Source of the DNA: Acidobacteriota bacterium
Lineage (GTDB): Bacteria; Acidobacteriota; Blastocatellia; Pyrinomonadales; Pyrinomonadaceae
Assembly (NCBI GenBank): GCA_023391155.1
Contig: JAEWBM010000104.1
Coordinates: forward strand, 1-18,857
Direction of reading: 5' to 3'
DNA: 18,857 nt
Shown: in pieces, positions 5,833-14,442 of the stretch
Numbering within the stretch: position 1 is the first letter of the stretch
How the letters are laid out: each line of letters starts with the position of its first letter
Notes under the pieces: generated by a model
The model's database searches: none
What the model was told of the DNA's origin: nothing
What the model saw: the letters and a program-made list of their open reading frames with translations, nothing else
Made by a program: the position numbers and the translations under genes

Positions 5833-8256
5833 ATGCAGGAATTTACAGATCAAATGCCTTCGGACATCCGCCGTTATCCGATGGTTCCCATCCGAGACGT
5901 CGTTATTTTCCCCTATACAAAAGTCGCTTTTAAGATCGGCCGCCCGAGCAGCGTTCGTGCGCTTGAGGAAGCGATGACCGGCGAGCGAGATATTTTTCTT
6001 GCGACGCAGCACGATGCGACGGTCGATGAGCCGTCGGCAGACCAGATATATTCGATCGGCACGTTGGGCCGGATCTTGCAGGCTCAGCGCCAGGACAACG
6101 GCCAGATCAAGGTGGTAGTGGAGGGGCGTGAACGCGGACGCTCGGAACGGGTGGAACAGGACGATGACGGAATGTTTTTTGCCCATGTGCGAAGGATAGG
6201 GTCGACAGATGAATCGGGGTATCGAACGGACGGGCTTCTTCAAAAGATCCACACGCTCGTCGAACAGTTTTTGCGTGTTTCGCCGGATGCTTATACCGAC
6301 GCGTTGCACGCGAGCCTGCGTGGAGTTTCGGCTGCCCAGATAGCTGACGCGATGTCGTCGCACTTGAGGATCGGGGTCGAAGAGAAGCAGGAGCTGCTCG
6401 AGACGATCTCTGTATCCGAACGGCTGCAGAAGCTGATCGACATACTTGAGGCGGAGATCGAGAAACGCCAGTTGGACCGGACCATTCACTCGCGAACGAA
6501 GAAGCAAATGGACAAGCATCAGCGTGAGTACTATCTGAACGAACAGATAAAAGCGATCCACAAAGAGCTTGGCCGAAAGGATGAGAAGGCGGAGCTTGAG
6601 GACATAAAGAAAAAGATCGAGGAAGCCGGGATGACCGAAGAGGCCAAGGAGAAGGCCCTGCAGGAATTTTCACGGCTTGAAGCGATGCCGCCGATGTCGG
6701 CAGAGAGCACGGTTGCAAGGACCTATCTCGATTGGCTTATCAACGTGCCGTGGCACAAGCGATCAGACGAGATCGATGATCTTACCGCAGCGGAAAGGAC
6801 CCTTAACGAGGACCACTACGGTCTCGAGAAGATCAAAGAGCGGATCCTGGAATTTTTGGCAGTTCGTCAGCTTGTCGACAATCCAAAGGGAACGATACTG
6901 TGTTTTGTCGGGGCGCCGGGCGTAGGAAAAACCTCGCTTGGCAAGTCGATCGCAAATGCCACGGGCCGGAAGTTTATGCGGCTGGCGCTTGGCGGCGTGC
7001 ATGACGAGGCAGAGATACGCGGCCATAGGCGTACATACATCGGGGCGTTGCCCGGGCAGATAGTTCAGCTTATGAAGCGAGCCGGGACGATCAACCCGGT
7101 GATACTGCTGGACGAGGTCGACAAGCTTGGACGCGACTTCCGCGGGGACCCGAGTGCCGCTCTGCTCGAGGTGCTCGACCCGGAACAAAACAATACTTTC
7201 AGAGACCATTATCTCGACGTCGATTACGACCTTTCGAACGTGTTCTTTATCGCCACGGCGAATGTGCTGCACACTATACCGCCGGCGCTTCAGGACCGGT
7301 TAGAGATCTTGCATCTCTCGGGATATACCGAAAGGGAAAAGGTTGAGATCGCCCGCCGGCATCTAATACCGAAACAATGCGAAAATACGGGCCTCGATTG
7401 CGAGAATGTTAAATTTACAGAAGACGGGATACTCGAGACGATCCGGCACTATACACGCGAGGCGGGTGTCCGCAATTTGGAACGGGAGATCGGATCGTGC
7501 TTCCGCAAGATCGCTCGCCAATTTGTGCTTTCGGAGGCGAAAGACGATTTCCGGGTGGTGATCGATGCGGAGAAGGTTCGCGAGCTTTTGGGAACGATCC
7601 GGTTCCGCAAACAGGACATCGCACGGACCAGCGAGATCGGGCTGGTAAACGGACTGGCCTGGACCGAGGTAGGAGGCGACGTGCTTCAGGTCGAGGCTAC
7701 GCTGGTCTCGGGTAAGGGCGATGTCACGCTCACCGGGAAACTTGGCGAAGTGATGCAGGAATCAGCCCGAGCGGCCTTAACATGCATCAGATCGCGTGCG
7801 GAAGAGTTGGGTATTGATCCCGCCATTTTCCGTGAGAAAGACCTTCATATTCACGTGCCGGAGGGTGCAATTCCCAAAGACGGCCCCAGTGCCGGCATCA
7901 CGATCGCGACGGCCATGGTGTCAGCTATGACCCGGCGTCCTGCGAGGCATGATGTGGCAATGACCGGTGAGATCACGCTCCGCGGAAAGGTGCTGCCTAT
8001 CGGTGGCGTTAAAGAGAAATTGCTCGCGGCGCATCGTTTTGGCCTGAAAACACTTATCCTTTCAAAAGAGAACGAGAAAGACCTGGCCGATATTCCCGAA
8101 GAGGTTCGTGAAGACCTGACGATCAATACCGTCGATACGATCGATGAAGTTCTAAAACTCGCGATCGAGCAGGGAGCTCCGGACGAGAAGATCGAGGGTG
8201 AACCGGTCTGGAGGCCTGAGACGCCGCCGGCCGGGGTCACGACAGCGGTCGAATAG
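5833..8256 (+). CDS. lon: ATP-dependent protease Lon
   Basis: 807 residues, normal for LonA. It is a cytosolic hexameric AAA+ serine protease that degrades misfolded and regulatory proteins. The N-terminal substrate domain starts with P-M-V-P-I-R-D-V-V-I-F-P at 16-27. A charged helical linker spans about 200-280. The AAA+ module has Walker A GAPGVGKT (360-367) and Walker B VILLDEVDK (423-431). The protease domain has PKDGPSAG with Ser686 and GGVKEKL with Lys729; their 43-residue spacing matches the Ser-Lys dyad of E. coli Lon. The C-terminal tail after about 780 is acidic and proline-rich. The ATG at 5833 has no Shine-Dalgarno motif but gives the standard N-terminus. It follows a terminator and its own candidate promoter, and is 57 nt from engB, with which it is probably co-transcribed. 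Confidence 0.97.
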   Translation: MQEFTDQMPSDIRRYPMVPIRDVVIFPYTKVAFKIGRPSSVRALEEAMTGERDIFLATQHDATVDEPSADQIYSIGTLGRILQAQRQDNGQIKVVVEGRERGRSERVEQDDDGMFFAHVRRIGSTDESGYRTDGLLQKIHTLVEQFLRVSPDAYTDALHASLRGVSAAQIADAMSSHLRIGVEEKQELLETISVSERLQKLIDILEAEIEKRQLDRTIHSRTKKQMDKHQREYYLNEQIKAIHKELGRKDEKAELEDIKKKIEEAGMTEEAKEKALQEFSRLEAMPPMSAESTVARTYLDWLINVPWHKRSDEIDDLTAAERTLNEDHYGLEKIKERILEFLAVRQLVDNPKGTILCFVGAPGVGKTSLGKSIANATGRKFMRLALGGVHDEAEIRGHRRTYIGALPGQIVQLMKRAGTINPVILLDEVDKLGRDFRGDPSAALLEVLDPEQNNTFRDHYLDVDYDLSNVFFIATANVLHTIPPALQDRLEILHLSGYTEREKVEIARRHLIPKQCENTGLDCENVKFTEDGILETIRHYTREAGVRNLEREIGSCFRKIARQFVLSEAKDDFRVVIDAEKVRELLGTIRFRKQDIARTSEIGLVNGLAWTEVGGDVLQVEATLVSGKGDVTLTGKLGEVMQESARAALTCIRSRAEELGIDPAIFREKDLHIHVPEGAIPKDGPSAGITIATAMVSAMTRRPARHDVAMTGEITLRGKVLPIGGVKEKLLAAHRFGLKTLILSKENEKDLADIPEEVREDLTINTVDTIDEVLKLAIEQGAPDEKIEGEPVWRPETPPAGVTTAVE

Positions 8257-8313
8257 CGCGGCGCATTAACGCGGGCTTTGATGTAATCCGGCCGGAATAT
8301 TAAGCTGTTGTTA

Positions 8314-8889
8314 ATGAAGGCCGTAACCGCAAGTTTCATTAAGAGTGCATTTGAGAGATCGCATTGGCCCGAGGACAGTCGGCCGGAGGTCGCGTTTCTG
8401 GGCCGCTCAAACGTCGGGAAGTCGTCGCTTCTGAATTCGCTGCTTCAGCGAAAGGGCCTTGCCAGAACATCGAATACGCCGGGCCGGACGCAGAGCATCA
8501 ATTTTTTTCTGGTGAATGAAGCGTTTTACTTCGTTGACTTGCCTGGTTACGGGTATGCGAAGGTCTCAAAAGCGATGCGCTCCGGGTGGGGCAAGATGGC
8601 TGAGGATTACCTTTCGGATCGCGAGGAACTCGTCCTTTGCTGCCAATTGATCGATGCCCGACATGAGCCGACCGAACTCGACAGGCAGCTGAATCAGTGG
8701 CTGACCCATCATAGTAAGCCGCATATCGTGGTGGCAACGAAAGCAGACAAGCTTTCTAAGAATGCACTTTTTAAGAGCGTCAAGACCATCGAAAAGGTCT
8801 ATCCGCACAGTAAAGTGATCCAGTACTCGTCAGTAACCGGGAAAGGCCGCGACCAGATGTGGGCGGAGATCAACGAAGCTCTGAAATAA
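8314..8889 (+). CDS. engB: Ribosome biogenesis GTPase EngB/YsxC
   Basis: 191 residues. This essential GTPase helps assemble the 50S ribosomal subunit. All G motifs are visible: G1 GRSNVGKS (30-37), G2 TPGRT (55-59), G3 DLPGYGYA (75-82), G4 TKAD (142-145) and G5 S-S-V-T-G (172-176). The DLPGYGYA form of G3 and the G-R-S-N-V-G-K-S form of G1 are typical of this subfamily rather than Era or EngA. The start is taken at the ATG 8314; an in-frame TTG two codons upstream (8308) is possible. It follows lon by 57 nt with no terminator between; a lon-engB (ysxC) neighbourhood is also known in Bacillus. A separate promoter appears after it for rho. Confidence 0.95.
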   Translation: MKAVTASFIKSAFERSHWPEDSRPEVAFLGRSNVGKSSLLNSLLQRKGLARTSNTPGRTQSINFFLVNEAFYFVDLPGYGYAKVSKAMRSGWGKMAEDYLSDREELVLCCQLIDARHEPTELDRQLNQWLTHHSKPHIVVATKADKLSKNALFKSVKTIEKVYPHSKVIQYSSVTGKGRDQMWAEINEALK

Positions 8890-8906
8890 TAAAAAAAACT
8901 TTTGGG

Positions 8907-8954
8907 TTGATTTTTGAGTCAAAGTGTAGTACAAATTGGTATTCCCTTTAACTC
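8907..8954 (+). promoter_or_regulatory. Candidate rho promoter and shared leader element
   Basis: TTGATT (8907-8912), a 17-nt spacer and TACAAA (8930-8935), four of six matches each to sigma-70 boxes. GTATTCC (8939-8945) begins 3 nt after the -10-like box and runs straight into CCCTTTAACTC (8944-8954). This would leave a leader of about 170 nt before rho, in which I see no strong terminator hairpin or clear leader peptide. Confidence 0.45.
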
Positions 8955-9111
8955 GTGAGTCGCGGACGAGCATTTCGCTCATTCCTGTTTGCAAAACTAC
9001 TACTTATCCATACGAAAGCCTCCGCTCTCTTGCGTCATTTCGCCATATCACAAAATTGCGTTTTTACGTACCAATTGAATCAAACTAGGGTTAGAACAAG
9101 ACAATTTAACA

Positions 9112-10512
9112 ATGCCAACCAAATCGACAACATCGCGAAAGCCTAAGGCTGCTGCATCGGATGATGGAGCCGTGGAGAACGATGTTCCAGTGAACGACGA
9201 AGCGCCTACCGAATCGACCAATTCCCGCGGGAACGGCAACGGAGGAGGAAGCAGCGGCGACCTGCTTAATCTTGCCGGCCTCAAGGACATGTCCATCAGC
9301 GAACTCACCCATATTGCCAAGGAAATGGGCATCGAGGGAGCCTCCGGGCTGCGGAAGCAGGAGCTGATCTTTAAGGTGCTTGCGGCTCAGACCGAAAAGA
9401 GCGGTCTTATCTTCTCGGAGGGCGTACTGGAGACGCTCCCCGACGGATTCGGCTTTTTGCGGGCACCTGAATACAACTACCTGCCCGGGCCGGACGACAT
9501 TTACGTCAGCCCTTCACAGATAAGGAAATTCGATCTGAGGACGGGCGATACGGTTTCGGGACAGATACGCCCGCCAAAAGAAGGTGAGCGGTACTTTGCT
9601 CTCATCAAGGTCGAGGCCATCAATTTCGAGGCCCCGGAACAGTCCCGGGAAAAAGTATTTTTCGATAATTTAACCCCGCTTTACCCGGATGAACAGCTCA
9701 AGATGGAAGTGGGCCCCGAGAATATCTCGGCCCGCGTCATCGATCTGGTGACGCCCATCGGTAAAGGCCAGCGTGCCTTGATCGTGGCACCTCCGCGAAC
9801 CGGTAAAACGGTGCTGCTGCAGACGATCGCGAACTCGATCACACAGAACCATCCCGAAGTTTCGCTTATAGTGCTGCTCATTGACGAACGTCCGGAGGAA
9901 GTGACGGACATGCAGCGGTCAGTTAAGGGTGAGGTGATCTCATCCACCTTTGACGAGCCGCCGACGCGGCACGTCCAAGTTGCCGACATGGTGATCGAAA
10001 AGGCGAAGCGGCTGGTCGAGCATAAACGCGATGTCGTTATTTTGCTCGACTCGATCACACGCCTCGCACGCGCACATAACGCGGTGGTTCCGCCTTCGGG
10101 CAAGATCCTCTCGGGCGGTATCGATTCGAATGCACTGCAGAGGCCGAAGCGGTTCTTCGGTGCTGCACGTAATATTGAGGAGGGCGGATCGCTGACGATC
10201 ATCGCGACGGCACTTATCGACACGGGTTCGAGGATGGATGACGTTATCTTTGAGGAATTTAAAGGAACAGGTAACTCTGAGATCCATCTCGATCGCCGGC
10301 TTTCGGACAAGCGTCTATTCCCGTCGATCGACCTGCAGAGGTCGGGTACGCGTAAGGAAGAGCTGCTGCTTAGCCCGGAGGACCTCAACCGTATCTGGGT
10401 GATGCGGCGTGTGCTCAACCCGCTTTCGCCGGTCGAGCAGATGGAGGTCGTTCTTGAACGGCTCGGCAAAACAAAAACAAATGCCGAATTCCTGGCGTCG
10501 ATGCAGACGTAA
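9112..10512 (+). CDS. rho: Transcription termination factor Rho
   Basis: 466 residues. A hexameric RNA helicase that ends transcription at Rho-dependent sites. Residues 1-50 are a low-complexity extension rich in S, T, N, G, D and E, absent from short Rho proteins. A Rho N-terminal helical domain follows (L-L-N-L-A-G-L-K-D-M through residue 93), then the cold-shock-like RNA-binding domain (about 97-170, with D-G-F-G-F-L-R at 111-117). The motor domain has Walker A APPRTGKT (226-233), L-L-I-D-E-R-P-E-E-V (255-264), L-L-D-S-I-T-R (311-317), the Q-loop PSGKILSGGID (328-338) and the R-loop region SGTRKEELL (411-419). All key motor motifs are intact. The ATG has no Shine-Dalgarno motif. It is separated from engB by its own candidate promoter and followed by a hairpin before glgA. 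Confidence 0.97.
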   Translation: MPTKSTTSRKPKAAASDDGAVENDVPVNDEAPTESTNSRGNGNGGGSSGDLLNLAGLKDMSISELTHIAKEMGIEGASGLRKQELIFKVLAAQTEKSGLIFSEGVLETLPDGFGFLRAPEYNYLPGPDDIYVSPSQIRKFDLRTGDTVSGQIRPPKEGERYFALIKVEAINFEAPEQSREKVFFDNLTPLYPDEQLKMEVGPENISARVIDLVTPIGKGQRALIVAPPRTGKTVLLQTIANSITQNHPEVSLIVLLIDERPEEVTDMQRSVKGEVISSTFDEPPTRHVQVADMVIEKAKRLVEHKRDVVILLDSITRLARAHNAVVPPSGKILSGGIDSNALQRPKRFFGAARNIEEGGSLTIIATALIDTGSRMDDVIFEEFKGTGNSEIHLDRRLSDKRLFPSIDLQRSGTRKEELLLSPEDLNRIWVMRRVLNPLSPVEQMEVVLERLGKTKTNAEFLASMQT

Positions 10513-10532
10513 TTAAATCCACTAACGTGAGC

Positions 10533-10580
10533 AGATCGTGAACAGTGCTTCGGTTTGACGCCGGCCGCTGTTCACGATTT
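10533..10580 (+). terminator. Long hairpin between rho and glgA
   Basis: ATCGTGAACAG (10535-10545) is perfectly complementary to CTGTTCACGAT (10568-10578). A G-U and an A-U pair extend the stem to 13 bp. The 22-nt loop can form an inner CGG/CCG stem. The bases after it, TTACTATTTGCGG, are only moderately T-rich, so it may be a weak terminator of rho or a processing/attenuation structure in the glgA leader. It ends 18 nt before the glgA ATG. Confidence 0.5.
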
Positions 10581-10598
10581 ACTATTTGCGGACCAATT

Positions 10599-12023
10599 AT
10601 GCGTATTGCCGTTATTTCGGCTGAGGCTGTTCCATATTCAAAGACCGGGGGCCTGGGTGATGTCGCCGGGGCATTGCCAAAGGCTTTGAATGCGGTCGGT
10701 GAAGATACGGTTCTCATAACGCCGTGCTATTGGCAGACAAAGGGCGAGTTTCTTTGGAAGACCGCGGTCGAACACCTGCCCGTACCCTGGAAGGGCGGCG
10801 TCTATGACGCGAAAGCCTTTTACAGCGAGGCGAACGGCTCCCCCACATTTCTGATCGATGCCCCATCGATCTTTCATCGCGATTCAATTTACGGGTACAC
10901 CAAAGATCACGAGCGGTTCGCTTTTTTCAACCGGGCCGCTCTGCAGCTTATCCGGCAGATCGGCGGGCCGCCGGATATTGTTCATCTGAATGACTGGCAC
11001 TGCGGATTTGCGGCCGTCGCGATAGCGGAGTCGCGCAGATTCGATCCGTATTGGCAGCGAACACGCACAGTTTTTTCTATCCATAACATGGCATATCAGG
11101 GGGCATTCGGGCTTTCGGAGCTCCCTGCTTTGGGATTTTCGGGCGGATATGCACGCGACAGGTTCGCTTTTAACGGCCACGCATCGGCGATGAAAGCGGG
11201 CCTTGAAGCGGCGGATATGCTCTCGACGGTTTCGCATACCTACTCGAAAGAGGTCCAGTTGCCGGAGAACGGATATGGGCTGGATTGGCTGACCCGAAGC
11301 CGTGCGGATAGATTGGTCGGGATAACGAACGGGATAGATCATGAGGTCTGGGACCCGACGACCGACACTGAAATTCCCGCCAATTACGGCCGCGAGGACA
11401 TGGCCGGCAAGAAGGCGTGTAAACAGGCATTACTCGAGGAATTTTCCCTGCCAATGGACCTCGAGCGGCCGGTAATCGCCAGCATCACGCGGTTGACGGA
11501 TCAAAAGGGAGTGGACCTGATGATGGCCGCGGCGGGCGATATACTTGCGGCGGGAGCATACATAATTTCGCTGGGTTCGGGCGAAGAGAAGTACGAGAAG
11601 TTCTGGCAGAGCCTCCGTGACTACGCTCCGCACCGAGTGGGGGTATTCAGGGGATATAATGAGAGCCTGGCCCATCGAATCGAGGCGGGGGCGGATATGT
11701 TCATGATGCCGTCGAAGTTCGAGCCATGCGGATTGAACCAGATGTACAGCCTGCGATACGGTACCGTTCCGATCGTACGTTCGGTCGGGGGCCTGGACGA
11801 CACGGTCGAGAACTGGGATTCGGTAAGCGGAGCAGGGAACGGCTTTAAGTTCGGCCCGTATCGTGCGGATAAATTTATCGAACGTATCTATGAGGCGTTG
11901 TTTGCATATGCAGATAAAGACTCATGGCGAAAGATTCAACAGAACGGGATGGCGGTAGATAATTCGTGGGAGAATGCGGCCCGGAAATATGTCGATCTTT
12001 ATCGCCGAACCCATTCAAGCTAA
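10599..12023 (+). CDS. glgA: Glycogen synthase (ADP-glucose, GT5 family)
   Basis: 474 residues. Elongates alpha-1,4-glucan from ADP-glucose in glycogen synthesis. The start at 10599 puts MRIAVISAEAVPYSKTGGLG at the N-terminus. Lys15 in KTGGLGDV is the nucleotide-sugar lysine of the family. H-L-N-D-W-H lies near 129-134, S-I-H-N-M-A-Y-Q-G near 160-168 and the second-domain motif TRLTDQKG at 297-304. The signature PSKFEPCGL at about 371-379 contains the conserved Glu375. An upstream in-frame ATG at 10545 would add 18 residues, but it falls inside the rho-glgA hairpin and has no family support. No other glycogen genes are in the window. It is followed 4 nt later by the macrodomain gene. Confidence 0.95.
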   Translation: MRIAVISAEAVPYSKTGGLGDVAGALPKALNAVGEDTVLITPCYWQTKGEFLWKTAVEHLPVPWKGGVYDAKAFYSEANGSPTFLIDAPSIFHRDSIYGYTKDHERFAFFNRAALQLIRQIGGPPDIVHLNDWHCGFAAVAIAESRRFDPYWQRTRTVFSIHNMAYQGAFGLSELPALGFSGGYARDRFAFNGHASAMKAGLEAADMLSTVSHTYSKEVQLPENGYGLDWLTRSRADRLVGITNGIDHEVWDPTTDTEIPANYGREDMAGKKACKQALLEEFSLPMDLERPVIASITRLTDQKGVDLMMAAAGDILAAGAYIISLGSGEEKYEKFWQSLRDYAPHRVGVFRGYNESLAHRIEAGADMFMMPSKFEPCGLNQMYSLRYGTVPIVRSVGGLDDTVENWDSVSGAGNGFKFGPYRADKFIERIYEALFAYADKDSWRKIQQNGMAVDNSWENAARKYVDLYRRTHSS

Positions 12024-12027
12024 CGAT

Positions 12028-12573
12028 ATGAACGAGAAGTTTTTCGACGGGCGTTTAACGGTAAAGGTGGGCGATATCACGCAGGAAGACGCCGACGCGA
12101 TCGTAAATGCCGCGAATCGCTCACTGCTCGGAGGGGGAGGGGTTGACGGTGCGATCCACGATGCGGGCGGGCCCGCGATCCTCGATGAATGTGAAGCGTT
12201 ACGGAAGAGCGATTATCCGGACGGCCTTCCCACGGGAAAGGCGGTTGCCACCACTGCCGGGCGGATGCGTGCACGGTGCGTGATACACACGGTGGGTCCG
12301 ATCTACGGCAGGCATCAAGGAAAAGAAGCTGAGCTTTTGGCGGACTGTTATCGAAATTCGATCGAGCTCGCAGTTGAGAAAGGCCTTAAAACTATTGCAT
12401 TTCCTGCGATCTCGACCGGTATCTACGGCTATCCCAGGGATGAGGCAGCAAAGGTCGTCTCCGCCGTCGTGACCGAAAAGCTCGACGCGGATCCCGAACT
12501 CGAGGTGCGACTCGTGTTCTTCTCCAATTCTGACGCGGCGTCGTTTTTGATGAATGCGAACCTGTCCCGTTGA
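12028..12573 (+). CDS. Macrodomain protein, MacroD type (O-acetyl-ADP-ribose deacetylase / mono-ADP-ribosyl hydrolase)
   Basis: 181 residues, one complete macrodomain. Relatives deacetylate O-acetyl-ADP-ribose and remove ADP-ribose from acidic residues. Visible motifs: V-G-D-I-T-Q-E (14-20), I-V-N-A-A-N (25-30) with the catalytic-loop asparagine, GGGGVDGAIH (35-44) and the phosphate-binding loop PAISTGIYGYP (126-136). The GGGGVDGAIH form is typical of the MacroD/YmdB group. The start at 12028 is used because it is 4 nt after the glgA stop and yields the normal domain edge; earlier in-frame starts overlap glgA. Co-transcription with glgA is likely, but no functional tie to glycogen is evident. 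Which ADP-ribosylated substrate it acts on cannot be told. Confidence 0.92.
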   Translation: MNEKFFDGRLTVKVGDITQEDADAIVNAANRSLLGGGGVDGAIHDAGGPAILDECEALRKSDYPDGLPTGKAVATTAGRMRARCVIHTVGPIYGRHQGKEAELLADCYRNSIELAVEKGLKTIAFPAISTGIYGYPRDEAAKVVSAVVTEKLDADPELEVRLVFFSNSDAASFLMNANLSR

Positions 12574-12641
12574 ATAACCGTCGAGTCTGAGCCCCGTTTG
12601 CCAGCGGGCGCCAAATTCCGCAAAATAGAATCCGGCCTTCG

Positions 12642-13622
12642 ATGAAATATAAATTTCTCAATTTTGCACGCCAACTCGGCCTTATGCTGCTGGTGATCTG
12701 GACGGTCATCTCGCTGGTGACGCTCCTTATCGAGCTTATCCCCGGCACGCCGGCGAATGCTGTATTGGGCGAAACGGCGACCCAGGAGCAGATCGACAAC
12801 TTTAACCGCAAGCATGGCCTGGACCGCCCGCCGTTTTTCTTCACGATAAACCGTACTGACGGCTTTGAGTGGCACGGGCTGGAGAACCGTTACGCGGATT
12901 ACTTCGGAGGGCTTGTGCAGGGGGACCTGGGGACTTCGTTCCGTACCGATCGCCCGGTGCTGGACATGATCATGGAAAGGTATCCCGCGACGATAAAGCT
13001 TGCACTGGCATCGATGCTGGTGGCTGTGGGTATCGCAATTCCCTTGGGCGTTCTGGCCGGGACGCGGAAGGGGAGCCTGGTCGATAATTTTGCATCCTTC
13101 GTTGCTTTGCTGGGCATTTCGTTGCCGACCTTCGTCGTCGGGCCGTTTCTCGTTTACATATTTGCGGTCAAATTGGGATGGTTTTCGCCCACGGGCAGCC
13201 TTTATCCCGAGGACATTGTTTTGCCGGCGGTGACGCTGGGAGCTGCGCTTTCGGCGATCTTAACGCGTATGGTCCGGTCGAGCGTTATCGAGGAACTCGG
13301 GGAAGATTATGTACGGACCGCACGCGCCAAGGGCCTCAGCGAACGGACGGTTGTCTATAAGCACGTTTTGAAAAACGGCCTAATACCGGTGGTCACGATA
13401 CTTGGCCTGCAGCTTGGCGTTTTGCTGGCAGGGTCGATAATCACCGAAAAGATCTTTAGCTGGCAGGGGCTTGGATTGCTGCTCCTGGATGATGGGATCG
13501 CGAAGCTGGATTACCGCCTGATCCAGGGCTGTGTTCTTGTGATCAGCGTGACCTATATTTTTGCCAACTCGATGACGGACCTGGTTTACCGGTGGCTGGA
13601 TCCGCGGATCAGACTTTCCTAA
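12642..13622 (+). CDS. ABC transporter permease, DppB/OppB type
   Basis: 326 residues. Inner-membrane permease of the peptide/nickel/opine ABC importer family. The first membrane segment is at about 11-32, then a periplasmic loop containing T-A-T-Q-E-Q-I-D-N-F and G-D-L-G-T-S (95-100), both typical of DppB. Further segments lie at about 118-140, 150-175, 193-212, 248-270 and 295-315. The cytoplasmic EAA loop reads E-D-Y-V-R-T-A-R-A-K-G-L-S-E at 221-234 and contacts the ATPase. It starts 68 nt after the macrodomain gene and ends 3 nt before the partner permease. No binding protein or ATPase gene is in the window, so these must be supplied from elsewhere. Linkage to the 5-oxoprolinase genes suggests a peptide or pyroglutamyl substrate, by inference. 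Confidence 0.93.
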   Translation: MKYKFLNFARQLGLMLLVIWTVISLVTLLIELIPGTPANAVLGETATQEQIDNFNRKHGLDRPPFFFTINRTDGFEWHGLENRYADYFGGLVQGDLGTSFRTDRPVLDMIMERYPATIKLALASMLVAVGIAIPLGVLAGTRKGSLVDNFASFVALLGISLPTFVVGPFLVYIFAVKLGWFSPTGSLYPEDIVLPAVTLGAALSAILTRMVRSSVIEELGEDYVRTARAKGLSERTVVYKHVLKNGLIPVVTILGLQLGVLLAGSIITEKIFSWQGLGLLLLDDGIAKLDYRLIQGCVLVISVTYIFANSMTDLVYRWLDPRIRLS

Positions 13623-13625
13623 CGG

Positions 13626-14435
13626 ATGAATCGCCTCACCTACATCGGCCTCGCGATAGCGGCGGTCGTCATATTTGTGGCGATCTTTGCCCCGTGGATA
13701 TCGCCGTACGATCCCTTTGAGCAGGAACTTTCGCGGCGGCTGTTGGAGCCCTCGGCCCAATATTGGTTTGGTACAGATCTACTGGGTCGTGACGTTTTTT
13801 CGCGTGTCCTATATGGAGCACGCATATCGTTACAAGTTGGTATCTCGGTCGTTCTAGTTTCCGGTGTGATCGGTGTGATCATAGGAGCTATTGCCGGATT
13901 CTATGGCGGATGGGTTGACCGTATTCTCTCCGGATATCTGTTCAATGTATTTCTCGCGTTTCCAGGGCTGCTGCTGGCGATCGCACTTGTTGCGTTTTTG
14001 GGTCCGGGACTTGGCAAACTGATCCTGGCTCTCTGCATCATCGGCTGGGTCGGCTATGCACGCGTAATGCGCGGCCAGGTGCTCAAGGTGCGGGAATATG
14101 ATTTCGTGCAGGCGGCCAAAGCGCTGGGTGCGAGCAATTTAAGGATCCTTTTCATACACATCCTTCCGAATTCGATCCAGCCTCTGATCGTGCAGGCATC
14201 TTTGGGAATGGCGGGTGCGGTCCTGTCCGAAGCGTCGCTCTCGTTTCTGGGACTTGGCATTCCGCCGCCGGCACCGAGCTGGGGGACGATGATCGAAGAG
14301 GCCCGCAACTATTTCGCGACATACCCGCACACGCTTTTCTTTCCCGGTGTTGCGATCGCGCTGACGGTTCTCGCGTTCAATTTTATCGGCGACGGGCTGC
14401 GAGAGTATCTTGACCCGAAACAGCGCACACGCTGA
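13626..14435 (+). CDS. ABC transporter permease, DppC/OppC type
   Basis: 269 residues. Second permease of the same importer. The first membrane segment spans about 5-24, followed by P-W-I-S-P-Y-D-P, then W-F-G-T-D-L-L-G-R-D-V-F-S-R (47-60), a signature of DppC/OppC. Further membrane segments occur at about 70-92, 107-126, 130-147, 190-212 and 236-255. The EAA loop is E-Y-D-F-V-Q-A-A-K-A-L-G-A-S (157-170). It lacks the extra N-terminal tail of many DppC proteins but is complete. It lies 3 nt after the DppB-type gene and 7 nt before pxpB, so transporter and 5-oxoprolinase genes are almost certainly one transcription unit. Confidence 0.93.
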   Translation: MNRLTYIGLAIAAVVIFVAIFAPWISPYDPFEQELSRRLLEPSAQYWFGTDLLGRDVFSRVLYGARISLQVGISVVLVSGVIGVIIGAIAGFYGGWVDRILSGYLFNVFLAFPGLLLAIALVAFLGPGLGKLILALCIIGWVGYARVMRGQVLKVREYDFVQAAKALGASNLRILFIHILPNSIQPLIVQASLGMAGAVLSEASLSFLGLGIPPPAPSWGTMIEEARNYFATYPHTLFFPGVAIALTVLAFNFIGDGLREYLDPKQRTR

Positions 14436-14442
14436 CTGCGCG

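Noticed and set aside
5812..6561. 249-codon open frame on the minus strand opposite lon
   Set aside because: Fully antisense to the conserved lon coding region; open frames opposite GC-rich genes are common, and the translation has no recognisable motif.
8934..9076. 8-nt complementary pair AATTGGTA (8934-8941) and TACCAATT (9069-9076) enclosing the rho leader
   Set aside because: The left arm overlaps the predicted -10 box and so would mostly not be in the transcript; short AT-rich pairing at this distance can arise by chance.
8955..9146. Possible 63-codon leader peptide before rho, starting GTG
   Set aside because: Different frame that overlaps the rho start, no ribosome binding site, no cluster of control codons.
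9681..10469. 262-codon open frame on the minus strand opposite rho
   Set aside because: Covers the most conserved part of rho on the other strand; Ser/Arg-rich low-information translation typical of an antisense shadow.
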